Source of the DNA: Microstegium vimineum | Lineage: Eukaryota; Streptophyta; Magnoliopsida; Poales; Poaceae | DNA length: 64,000 nucleotides | NCBI GenBank assembly: GCA_022036555.1 | Contig: CM039130.1 | Span: forward strand, 11,333,285-11,397,284 | Direction: 5' to 3' | In this document: in pieces, positions 1-9,718 of the stretch | How positions within the stretch are numbered: position 1 is the first letter of the stretch | How the letters are laid out: each line of letters opens with the position of its first letter | Notes under the pieces: generated by a model | Told to the model about the DNA's origin: nothing | The model's database searches: none | Seen by the model: only the letters and a program-made list of their open reading frames with translations | Position numbers and translations under genes: made by a program

Positions 1-2
1 GG

Positions 3-2019
3 ATGGAGCTGACTCCTCCACGAGACCCGACGCCCGAGTTGACCCCTCAGGAGGAGGACGACGAGGAGGAGAGGGAGGAGGAGGACAAGGAGGAGAGGGA
101 GGAGGATGAGGAGGTCGAGGCCATAGTAGGAGGTTCCACTTCCTCTGCTATGAGCAAGGTGTACCAGTGCAGACCCATGCAGCTCCCACGGCAGGTTCCC
201 TTAGCTCACCGCCGTCCGGTCATTCGACCTAGCGGCGAAAAGTAAGTAACAATTGATGTTATCACTACTTGTTCATATAACATGTTGAAAATCGAACTTC
301 AGACTAACATTTGTTCTTATTGACTCGTGCAGGAACTGGGTAATTGTGAGTGGAGGGGGTGGCAGCCGCCATATCAATGGCACCATCACTCTCCTGATCA
401 AGAAGCACTACCTTGGCAACGTTGAGTATGCCGGGGTTGTCGGCCCGCCCTGGTCGTGGGACCACTTCATCGCTGCGAAGTTCAGTACGCCCGACATCAT
501 GGGTGCTAGGCAGATTAAGGACGAGTTCTGGGTAAGTCTAGATCGCACAACATTTGTCAATACTACACATTTGTTTTACGTTCTTGAATGAACCAAAGGA
601 TACATGATGTCTGTATGCAGGAGTGGTACGCGTGCGAGCCGGGGAGAGAGGGCGAGGTGGACGTCGTGCAGGACAAGGTTGCTAGGTCCCGGCTCTGGGA
701 CCTGTACACGAGGCGAGGATCCAATGCATCATCACCGCCCTCGTCAAGCTGTACGGTGAAAAGGTCAAGAAGAAACAAGCGAGGCAGAAGATGCAATCCA
801 GGGAGACCGACCTCACCAGGGACCAGTACCTCCAAGTAAGTAGAAAACATTAATACCGATTTCTTTCGTGAAGAATATGTAGGCCTCAATTGATCTTCTG
901 ACATATTAAATATTTGACTTGACTTGATGTCATGCAGTTCTGTCCTGGTTGGTGCCAGGCCCACTCGAACTGTTGGGCGGCCTTTGTAGACAGGTGGCTC
1001 TCGGAGGAGTGGACCGAGAGGCATAGAGATAGCCGAGAGTGGCACCTGTAGATGCTAGGGATGGCACACCGACAAGGCAACCAAAGCCTTGACCGTTATG
1101 CTGAGAGATGGGTATGTTCTATTGATTTATGTTTTTATTCTAACGCTCAATAGTCATTAGATGCAATCATCTTTGATTTTTTCTCGCAGTCCCAGTCGCA
1201 TGGTGGCGCGCCGTGTAACCCGTTCATGGCGTACAACTTGGCGAACAAGGGCAGGGCGACCGATCTGCAGAACCAGTACAACCCTGATGACGGCTCCGAC
1301 TCTTTCAGCAACCCCAACGCCTACGCACCAAGATCACCAAGTACAGGACGACGGCTCGTGCGCGTCATGGGGAGGACTACGATCCGGCCACCAAGCCCTT
1401 GGACATGGACCTGCTGATGAGGTTGGGAGGAGGGAGGCCGCATAGTCGGTTGTATATGGCCGGCACCTCAGTCTCTTTGGCCTCCATTCCCAACCTCACC
1501 GAGGTTCGGTCGAGGAGCACGAGCGGATCCATCAACATCAGACCAAGGCAGCACGACTGGGACCAGAGTTCGACGGATATGACTACCTTCTTTGCAAGCC
1601 TGAACGTCCCTGATATGGTCGTGCCTCCCTCGCTGCTCCACTAGTGCCGCATCCTGTTGGTCCTACATGGACTCCGGTAAGTTTGTATATATGGCTGTAT
1701 ATTGTTTTAGCTTCTTCGGCCGTCCTCCAGGTACTAACGAATTCGCTTCTCCTTCGTGCAGCCACCGTCACAGGGTTCGACGCCTTCGCCTCAGGGTCAG
1801 CCTTCGCCACAATACGGGTGGCCCCCTCGTGGCCCTCCTCCGTACTACAGGTGGCAAGGTGCACCTCCTCCGCAGTCCAGGTGTTCCAGGTGGTCTCCTG
1901 GCCCTAATGCGCCGCTCCAGTGGCAAGGTGGTCCTCCACTGACCGGCGGGTCGCAAGAGTGGCCGCAAGGGGGCCAAGGTGGGAGCTCTTCAGGCACTAG
2001 GGACCAAGGTGAGCAATGA
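3..2019 (+). pseudogene. TNPA-like second gene of the CACTA element (En/Spm plant transposase family), broken, 5' end may be missing
   Basis: Exons read by GT-AG sites: 3-241 (acidic Glu/Asp-rich stretch, then a conserved RPVIRPSGE end), 333-531 (begins NWVIVSGGGG, ends KDEFW), 621-835 (begins EWYACEPG), about 938-1111, then 1190 onward, ending in a Pro/Gly/Gln-rich tail with TGA at 2017-2019. The same exon plan occurs at 30167-32989, which supports the model. Maize TnpA, the functional analogue, binds subterminal repeats; that role is inferred here. Damage: a frameshift near 714 (the reading QCIITALVKLYGEKV continues in another frame), an in-frame TAG near 1050 in exon 4, and a further frameshift near 1345 before the conserved LLMRLGGGR motif. 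It could not give a full-length protein. Confidence 0.8.
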
Positions 2020-2261
2020 TGGGTTTGTGAGCTGTGATGCATGTGATGTGATGGATTTTCATTTTGAACTTGTGATAGTTGGATGAATTGTGAACACATG
2101 TTGTGATGAATGGATTATGGATATATTTTGTGTATTCTGTGATTGGATGTGGATATCCATGTGTTATATTCTGTGTTTGTGTGATGGATGAATGCATATG
2201 TGATGTATATGGTGTTTATTGTCATGAAAAGGAAAAAATAAAAAAAAATTACAAATTTCCC
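2020..2261. other. 3' UTR-like AT-rich spacer
   Basis: The sequence between the stop codon of the TNPA-like gene and the subterminal array is rich in imperfect TGTGATGNATG repeats. A very similar stretch follows the homologous gene at 32990-33350, so it is probably the conserved 3' UTR of this element family. I see no separate gene. Confidence 0.55.
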
Positions 2262-2763
2262 AGCTTTGCCGAGTGCCACGGGGTCATGACAATCGGCAAA
2301 GGGGCCATGACACTCGACAAATTTGGAATTTTTTTTCTAGGCTCGCCCGGTTTGCCAGCTTTGCCGAGTGCCGACCTACCCGAGTGCCGGCCAGGTGGCA
2401 CTCGGTAAAGAATTTCCAAAAAAAAAGAATTTTTTTTTGCCGAGTGCTGACGTGGCAGGCACTCGGCAACGAATTTAAAAAAAAAATAAAAAAAATTCTT
2501 TGCCGAGTGGCTGCCACATCAGCACTCGACAAAAAATCCGTCTACTTGACGGTCGTTGTTTTTTTTGCCGAGTGCTGACCTGACAATCGACAAAGCTTTT
2601 GCCGAGTGCCCAATATTTGGCAATCGACAAAGCCGGCTTTGCCGACGGATTCTTTGCCGAGTGGGCTTTACCGAGTGCCACACTCGGCAAAGCCTTTGCC
2701 GAGTGGGATTGGCCCTTTGCCGAGTGGGTCAGGCACTCGGCAAAGCGCCTGAATCCAGTAGTG
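2262..2763. repeat. CACTA subterminal repeat array, right end
   Basis: Many direct and inverted copies of a roughly 12-bp motif (TTTGCCGAGTGC and its complement), spaced about 15-40 bp apart, end at the TIR. In the Spm system such arrays are transposase-binding sites; here that function is inferred. Several copies have one-base changes (for example CTCGACAAA), which suggests age. Confidence 0.9.
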
Positions 2764-3006
2764 ATGTTTCAGGTGGAATACTCAAAGTCAGGAAACATTC
2801 TACAACATGAAGTCAGTCATTGCAACCTTTCTTAATAAAACTATTTCACTAAATAGAAAAATTAAAACAAGGTAATGCTTCAAAATTAATTAGCTTCACC
2901 AGTCAGTACGTTCATGCATATTGTTTCATTTGGTCTTTTTATGCCCTTGAGAAAGACAATGCAGAGTCTGTGAAGGGGAGACAACACAGTGCACCTCGTC
3001 TGTATA
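2764..3006. other. Host-type spacer between two CACTA elements
   Basis: No gene is visible. The stretch is similar by eye to 23090-23400 (shared GGAAACATT, ATGTCAGTCATTGCA-like, and GGNAACACAG blocks in the same order). That makes it one copy of an old duplicated segment into which the transposons inserted. Confidence 0.5.
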
Positions 3007-3029
3007 CACTAGTACAAAAAACATTTTTA

Positions 3030-3230
3030 GAGGCGGTGGTAGAGGCATTAGTACAGGCGGCCAAGCCCACCGCCTGTACTGGGGGTCAGTACTAATCGGC
3101 CCACAGTACAGGCGGCGGGCTGTGAGCCGCCTGTGAAAAAAGGGTTTTCACAGGCGGCTCACTTAGTCAGCCGCCTGTGAAAACCCATTTTTCACAGGCG
3201 GCTCACTCTGTGTGCTGCCTGTGTAATTAT
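3030..3230. repeat. Left subterminal repeats of the 3007-14381 element
   Basis: Alternating ACAGGCGG and CCGCCTGT motifs, several as short inverted pairs able to form hairpins (for example around 3130-3190). These are the presumed transposase-binding array at the 3' end of the element. Confidence 0.85.
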
Positions 3231-3445
3231 TTTTTTTTTATTTCAAATTTTAATATTTGCCTCCACACTGTACTATATTTGTCACATTATATATATATAT
3301 AAGATATGCAAATATGAACCATAAAATTGCATCATACAAACAACACATATAAATATTATAGATGTGTCCACACGAAATCAAACATCAAGCATAAAATTAC
3401 ATATAATACACGTCATTTCAAGTTATGAGTTTAACCATTTGGTGT

Positions 3446-6400
3446 TTATATGTCATTTCGTTTCAAGTTTAGACCTGCTAGGTCTATCAGCGCTCTAAAT
3501 CCTTCACTTGCTAAATCACCGGCTTCATCAAAATATGCTCCGGTACTTGGAATTATTTCTCTCATAATAAAACTGCACAAGTCTGCTACTATATTTTCCA
3601 TAGTTTTTGGAGTGAACGACACGTCCTTTCCTTTGCTTCTCGGCTAGAAACAAAGTTTAAAAGCATCATTGACACATGTCCAATAATAATATTTCCAACT
3701 TTAATGAGAAAACTGCATACATAGATATTTTTTACCATATTTTTGTCCCTGACGTATCGTCTCCGCTGCCTTATGAACTCACACACATAGTATCCACAGT
3801 AGACCGATCCAGGTGGTTGCTTGTGGCACTATGTAATTAATGAGCAAAAGATTAAACTAAAATTGTCATGCCTTGTGTATTATTTATATGATGATATGTG
3901 TTCGGACAACTTATCGGATAATGGTGTTGTATCGTCAATGGCACACTAGGATCTGAGCGGGCGGCGTCGACCGGTCCTTTTTGCTTCTTATAAAACCGCC
4001 ATGCCCTGTAGATATCGAATATAAAACACTATAGTTATTTAGAAACTCTAATTCATATAAGTACGGATGTGGTTTCATGTTGGCTCACCTTTCTAAATGA
4101 ATCAGGAATGTTTGATACGACTGAGGAGGACAATGTAAGGAGTCTAGGACAAGCACCTTCCCTTCGAATGGATATATATAAAAAACAATCCAATGGTCAC
4201 TGCACGAATAAATGAGTGAGCGACATATGTATTTAGCGTTAACACAATAATTTGAAGTACGTATACGAGGTCACGCTTACCCAAAGTTGTAGGGTGCCAA
4301 TATAAAATCCCTGTACTTATATCTCAGCATTGCTCTACCGAGATAGAGGGCATATGTGTCCTTGTATTTTCGTTGCAATTCCTTTACAACTTCTGCAACT
4401 TGTTCTGGTGTTTTATCCTTCTCTATCTTTGCTCTATCTTCATTTGTAAGTACAAATTTGTGCATATTTTCTTGTAACCTGATTGGACTCAGGTAACCGA
4501 CCATCGTGCCTGTAGTTAACGATCTCTGCTCGTGGTCTTGCAAACTACATACAACATCCACATATTAGAGTTTATCACATTCCAAATTTAATAATAACAA
4601 TGTGTGTGCATGAGTGATACTTACAGGCACCAGATTGTAATGAGTTGGACGTCAAGTTTTCTATAGTTCAACAACAGGTGCATGTCCTCGAAGATAACAA
4701 ATGCCTCGCTTTTATCCTTGCCAGTAGCAAACACGTCTGCTGGTATGTTAACACTAACTGCATGCAGGCCAGCATTCACTGCTCTCATGTACCAGTCATG
4801 AAACCTTTTTATCGTCCATGGACCATTTTCAAGCACCGTCCATTGCAGCATAGGCCTTCCGGGCACGTAGTTACTGGGGACATTGACATAATCATCAACC
4901 GTTGGCTTTCTTATATCCTTAAGGGTCAATGGTGTATTTGACGGCGGTTCGACATGAACATCGCCACTTGGGGCTTCCTTTGTTGGTGGCACGGCTTCAG
5001 TTGCTTGGCCGGCGGCTTCCTTATTCTGTGGCGGTTCGAGCTCAACGACTCGTGTCGTCCGCTGCTTTCCAATCCCTTTTAGAAATAGAACTGTGCCTGC
5101 TCCTTTTCCCTTTTTGGCTCATAGGGAGAAACCAATTTTGGAATTGGAAATTTCTTTGCCTTCTTGGAGGCCGGTGCTTGTGGGGGAGTTTGCTCTGCTT
5201 CCTTATGCTTTGGTGGTGGCGGGGGAGTTTGCTCTACCTCCTTCTCTGGTGTTGTGTCCTTCTTGGCTGGCGGAGTCTGCTGCTCAGGCATGTTCGTGGT
5301 CAGCCCCTCGAGCTTATCCAGCGAGAATGACATATCATGTATTGGGGATGACGACGGTGGCTCATAAATATACGGGGATGCTGGGGCATGTATTGGCGAT
5401 GCTGGCTGTTGACTTGTTTCGGCCTCTTGGGATGCTTGATGGACTTGTGGAGAGGGTGCCGTTGGTGGATCAATCAACCTTACGTACTGTCTCGGCCATT
5501 GTATGAAGTTCTTGATTGCTTGTCCAAGCTTCTCTATACCCTCAGAGGTCGGTATGTCGATGAAGTCGTCTTCATATGCACTCTCGACCATCAACACTTC
5601 CACCCTGCAGTATGCATCTTGCATCTCGACACCATGGAACATACGTCCAGGGATGGCATTGCCTGTGGCCACTTGCTTTGTATGTTGATTCCTAAGGCCA
5701 TATCCAATTAACAATGAGCAAGGCCAAGGTTTATCAATATCGTCAACTGGATAATGGTCCTTATTTGATGTTGACGCTATACTGCTTTGAAAGGGCATAG
5801 ATTGTGTGGCCGTCTCCTGGCTACCCAAGGGTTGAGCTGGGCCTGGGACATGCTGCATATATGAAGGAGCTTGTGATGTCATCTATTGAGCAGACACTGC
5901 TCCCACCAACCGCTTCATCACTTCAGGATCAGGGTTTTTAACGAAGTCTTCCATCAAATCCCTAAATTTTTTGGCAGCCTGCTGCTCAAAATAATCCTTC
6001 AATTGCTCCTTATGTCGTTCTCTTTTCTTATACATGCCTTTCCACTCTTCACCAAACCCTTCTTTCCAGGTGGTTCTTGATGAGATGCCCTGTACACGAC
6101 CTGGATGCTCGGGGTTACCTAGAGCATGGGAAAGGCTGTCCCTCTCCCTCTGTGACTTGAAGGCACCTGTCTTTTCCAGGTTTGTTGCTTCCAAAACCTT
6201 CTCGGCAACTGGTTTGATCTCATCGGGACAGGAGATCTCATCGCTCTCAGTGTTTGCCTTCCGAGCACGAAGCCAATTCGCACTTCGTTCTGGCACTTTA
6301 TCTGTCAATGCCAACTTGCCCTCTCTCCTCTTTGCTTCGTCTTCTGCCCTCCATTTAGGAATCTTGGTCTTGTATCCGCTAGTGCCGAGGTGGTGGTGGT

Positions 6401-7250
6401 ACTTGTTCTTCTTCGCAAGTGCCGAGGCGGCTTGGCTCTTAGCCTTAGAGTTGTCAGAGTTTTTTATGACACTGAAACGTGCCCACTGTTCTGCTGTGAT
6501 AGGGTACCGCTTTGTTGGGTCCCACCCCTTCTGCAACCACTTTTTATTCATATCGTACCTATAGCCTCGGAACGATATTGCTAACTGCTTCATGACATGA
6601 CCCTTGACCAAACCTTCTGTTCCCTCCGGTAAAATAAACTTAGTGCACAATCGAGTCCAACAATTCGTCCTCTTTACTTCAGGCACCATACTCCAATCAC
6701 TCCAGGTGATATCAAATTCTTCCTTTACTAACCATCCAATGGCGGCCCTAAATTTGGGTAGCGCCTCTAGAGGTGCTAAGGGCTCTCCGCTCGGGCTAAT
6801 CTCTGTAATCTTATAAACTTCTTCTGGAAATCTATTCCTTCCTCTATCTCCTCGTGCTCGATCACTCTTTTTCTGTGTACTTCTTCGCTCGGAGGAGGTC
6901 CCGGTCGTTTGAGGCGTTGTGTCCTTATGAACATCTTGTGACTCTACCTCCATTTCGGCAACAACTTGAGAGAATACCTCCTATCAATTTAATTGTTAGG
7001 TACATACATACACATGCATTATTCTCTCGTATAGACAATCTACGAGCATATATACCTCATCACCATTTGGCTCAGCTTCAGGCTCGTAATTAGGGTCACG
7101 TTCCAACTCAAGACGGGCCTTCTTAGCTCTAGGAGATTCACGTGGTGATACGCTCGGGCTCCTATAAGGTTCGGATCCATAGGAGTCAGATCCAGGTGTA
7201 CCTACCTGGGCATCGGCCTGCTCAGCATTTGATGGAGTACTCATCTGCAT
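3446..7250 (-). pseudogene. CACTA second gene: Transposase_24-type region joined to a Ulp1-like (peptidase C48) cysteine protease
   Basis: Minus-strand exons by GT-AG sites: 7250-7056, 6980-4625, 4544-4281, 4199-4089, about 4005-3923, 3828-3736, 3643-3446. Domains in order: a short charged N-terminus; an En/Spm plant-transposase region (6953-5883, with WLVKEEFDITWSDWS and WARFSVIKNS); a region resembling the domain often placed before Ulp1 domains in plant elements (about 5730-5450, with IPGRMFHG and LGQAIKNFIQW); a Pro/Lys-rich linker; then a C48 protease. Catalytic residues are visible: His in GDHWIVF, Asp in LVLDSL, Cys in VYCGYYVCEF, with a Gln upstream. Ulp1 proteases cut SUMO from substrates; the substrate here is unknown. 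Defects: in-frame TAG at 5885-5883, a one-base frameshift near 5080, and an exon 3/4 junction (near 3923) that does not keep frame at canonical sites. Otherwise about 1,100 codons. Confidence 0.85.
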
Positions 7251-7264
7251 GAAATATAAGTATA

Positions 7265-8369
7265 AAAATGGATGTACACTAAATTAACTAAGTAAACTAA
7301 CTCTAATTATGCATGAAATATAAGTATTAACATAAAATATAAGTATTAACATGAAAAAACACTAACTTAAAAAAGTATTAACACTAAATTAACTAAGTAA
7401 ACTAAGTAAACTAACTAAGTAAACTAACTAACTAAATTAACTAAGTAAACTAACTCTAATTATGCATGAAATATAAGTATTAACATGAAATATAAGTATT
7501 AACATGGAAAATACACTAACTTAATATAAGTATTAACACTAAATTAACTAACTAAATTAACTAAGTAAACTAACTCTAATTACTAAGTAAACTAACTAAA
7601 TAAACTAACTAAAAACACTAACTAAATAAAACTAAATTAACTAACTAAATTAACTAAACTAACTAAATAAAACTAAATTAACTAACTAATAAAAGTAAAT
7701 TAACTAACTAATAGAACTAACTAAATAAACGAACTAAAAAACTAATAAAACTAAAATAACTAACTAATAACACTAACTAAAAAAAACTAAATAAAACTAA
7801 CTAATAAAACTAAATTAACTAACTAATAAAACTAAAATAACTAACTAATAACACTAACTAAATAAAACTAAATTTACTAACTAATAAAACTAAATTAACT
7901 AACTAATAAAACTAACTAAATAAACTAACTAAAAAACTAAATAAAACTAACTAATAAAACTAACTAAATAAACTAACTAAAAAAACTAAATAAAACTAAC
8001 TAATAAAAGTAAATAAAACTAACTAAATAAAACTAAATTAACTAACTAATAAAACTAAATTAACTAACTAATAAAACTAACTAAATAAACTAAATCAAAA
8101 AACTAAATAAAACTAACTAATAAAACTAACTAAATAAACTAACTAAAAAAACTAAATAAAACTAACTAATAAAAGTAAATAAAACTAACTAAAAAAACTA
8201 AATTAAACTAACTAAAAAAACTAAATAAAACTAACTAATAAAACTAACTAAATAAACTAACTAAAAAAACTAAATAAAACTAACTAATAAAACTAACTAA
8301 ATAAACTAACTAAAAAAACTAAATAAAACTAACTAAAAAAGTAAATTAAACTAACTAAAAAAAAGGTAA
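7265..8369. repeat. AT-rich tandem repeat field (AACTAACTAAAT-type)
   Basis: About 1.1 kb of imperfect short repeats built from ACTAA, AATAAAACT and AAATTAACTAACT units, directly upstream of the protease-bearing gene. The first part (7300-7510) holds copies of CATGAAATATAAGTATTAAC. It is complementary in composition and order to the TTAGTTAATTTAG field at 8961-9480, so the two could pair. No gene. Confidence 0.9.
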
Positions 8370-8370
8370 G

Positions 8371-8760
8371 GCGGCCTGCCAAGCCGCCAGGCCCAGCAGG
8401 CCCAGCAGGCGCTCGGGCGCGCACGCGGCGGCGCACATGGCGGCCGCCGCCGCACTGATCGGAGCCGGGCTCGGCGGTGGCGGGGGCGGAGTTCGGAGCT
8501 CGGAGCGGAGTTACCTCGCGGCGCTCCGGCAGCTGCTGGTGGAGCAGTGGCGGCGGCGCGTAGGCGGACGATGGAGCAACGACGGTGGTGGAGCAGTGTC
8601 GGCGGTGGAGCAGCAGCGGCGGTGGAGCAGTGGCGGCGGAAGTGGCGGCGGCGCGTAGGCGGCGGACGGTGGAGCAGCGGCGGCGGATTTCGGCAGCCTG
8701 ACGGCGTCCAAATTCAGAACTCGCGCCTCCGGTGACTTAGAAAATTTCGGCAGCCGCGCG
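8371..8760 (-). promoter_or_regulatory. GC-rich, CpG-island-like segment, candidate promoter/leader of the protease-bearing gene
   Basis: About 390 bp of very GC-rich sequence (GGCGGCGG and GGTGGAGCAG units) inside otherwise AT-rich DNA. It lies about 1.1 kb upstream of the start at 7250. CACTA elements at 16206, 24111 and 40520 have a comparable GC-rich segment upstream of their first gene, so it is probably a promoter region. That is inference: no TATA box is evident. Two copies of TTTCGGCAGC at 8689 and 8751 recall the motif in the leader hairpins of the other elements. Open frames here look like composition artefacts. Confidence 0.5.
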
Positions 8761-8780
8761 CGGGAATTTATTATGGAGCA

Positions 8781-8960
8781 CATTAGTACAGGCGGGTCAT
8801 ATTGACCACCGCCTGTAAAAATATTTTTACAGGCGGTGGTCAATGAGGGCCGCCTGTACTAATGTATTAGTACAAGCGGCGGTCAATGACGCCCGCCTGT
8901 ACTAATACATTAGTACAGGCGGTCCTCGTTGACAGCCGCGTGTACTAATGTTTTTTTCAT
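8781..8960. repeat. Internal array of subterminal-type repeats between the two genes
   Basis: Six or more ACAGGCGG / CCGCCTGT motifs with ATTAGTACAGGCGG flanks, matching the left terminal array (3040-3120) in motif and spacing. CACTA subterminal arrays normally sit only near the ends. In reverse complement the right edge reads AAAAAAACATTAGTAC, which resembles the sequence just inside the left TIR, but no CACTA terminus is present. Confidence 0.85.
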
Positions 8961-9600
8961 TTTCAGTTATTTAATTTAGTTAGTTAATTTAGTTTAGTTA
9001 GTTAGTAACTAATGGTATGTTAATTAGGGTTAATTTAGTTAATTTAGTTAGTTTAGTTAGTTAATTTAGTTTGTTAATTTAGTTAGTTTATTTAGTAATT
9101 AGTTAATTTAGTTAGTTAATTTAGTTAGTTAATTTAGTTTAGTAATTAGTTTATTTAGTTAGTTAATTTAATTTGTTAATTTAGTTAGTTTATTTAGTAA
9201 TTAGTTAATTTAGTTAGTTAATTTAGTTAGTTAATTTAGTAATTAGTTAATTTAGTTTTAGTAATTAGTTTATTTAGTTAGTTAATTTAATTTGTTAATT
9301 TAGTTAGTTTATTTAGTAATTAGTTAATTTAGTTAGTTAATTTAGTTAGTTAATTTAGTTTGTTAATTTAGTTAGTTTATTTAGTAATTAGTCAATTTAG
9401 TTAGTTAATTTAGTTAGTTAATTTAGTTTGTTAATTTAGTTAGTTTATTTAGTAATTAGTTAATTTAGTTAGTTAATTAAAGGCTTGTTTAATAGGGTTA
9501 GTTTTTATTTCATGTACCTAGGGTTCGTGAATTAATTAAGTTTTTAATTAAAGGTTTGTTAGTTAGGGTTAGTTAATAATTCGTGTACCTAGGGTCAGTA
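8961..9600. repeat. AT-rich repeat field in inverse orientation (TTAGTTAATTTAG-type)
   Basis: Imperfect repeats of TTAGTTAATTTAGTTAGTTT. The last 150 bp, in reverse complement, match the block at 13430-13740 (CCCTAGGTACATGAAAT, AACTAACCCTA, CCTTTAATTAACTAACT). The segment is therefore an inverted copy of the AT-rich block that lies between the transposase gene and the right terminus. Confidence 0.85.
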
Positions 9601-9718
9601 AATAATATAGAATCCAAAGGTATACAACAAAGGGAAATGTAAACATTTGCTTAATAAGAAAGAGTAGCATTAGGTACAAATGATAAGTGATACATTAATT
9701 AGTTACATGATAAACAAT

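Larger units (their letters stand above)
1..2763 (+). mobile_element. 3' part of a CACTA (En/Spm) transposon, 5' end outside the window
   Basis: The right terminus is seen directly. A dense array of GCACTCGGCAAA / TTTGCCGAGTGC subterminal repeats (2262-2755) runs into a terminal inverted repeat whose reverse complement begins CACTACTGGATTCAGGCGC, ending at 2763. The three bases after it (ATG) are one half of the target-site duplication; the other half lies outside the window. Upstream is the second, TNPA-like gene of the element. The tnp2 transposase gene expected 5' of it is off the left edge. The family matches the elements at 16206 and 24111 by subterminal motif and by the second gene. Confidence 0.9.

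Noticed and set aside
2262..2763. Regular short repeats with unique spacers that could suggest a CRISPR array
   Set aside because: Repeats occur in both orientations, are imperfect and irregularly spaced, and end at a CACTA TIR in a plant genome. They are subterminal transposase-binding repeats.
7265..8369. ACTAA repeats as a possible centromeric or telomeric satellite
   Set aside because: The unit is short and irregular, and the field lies wholly inside one transposon and matches its other AT-rich blocks.
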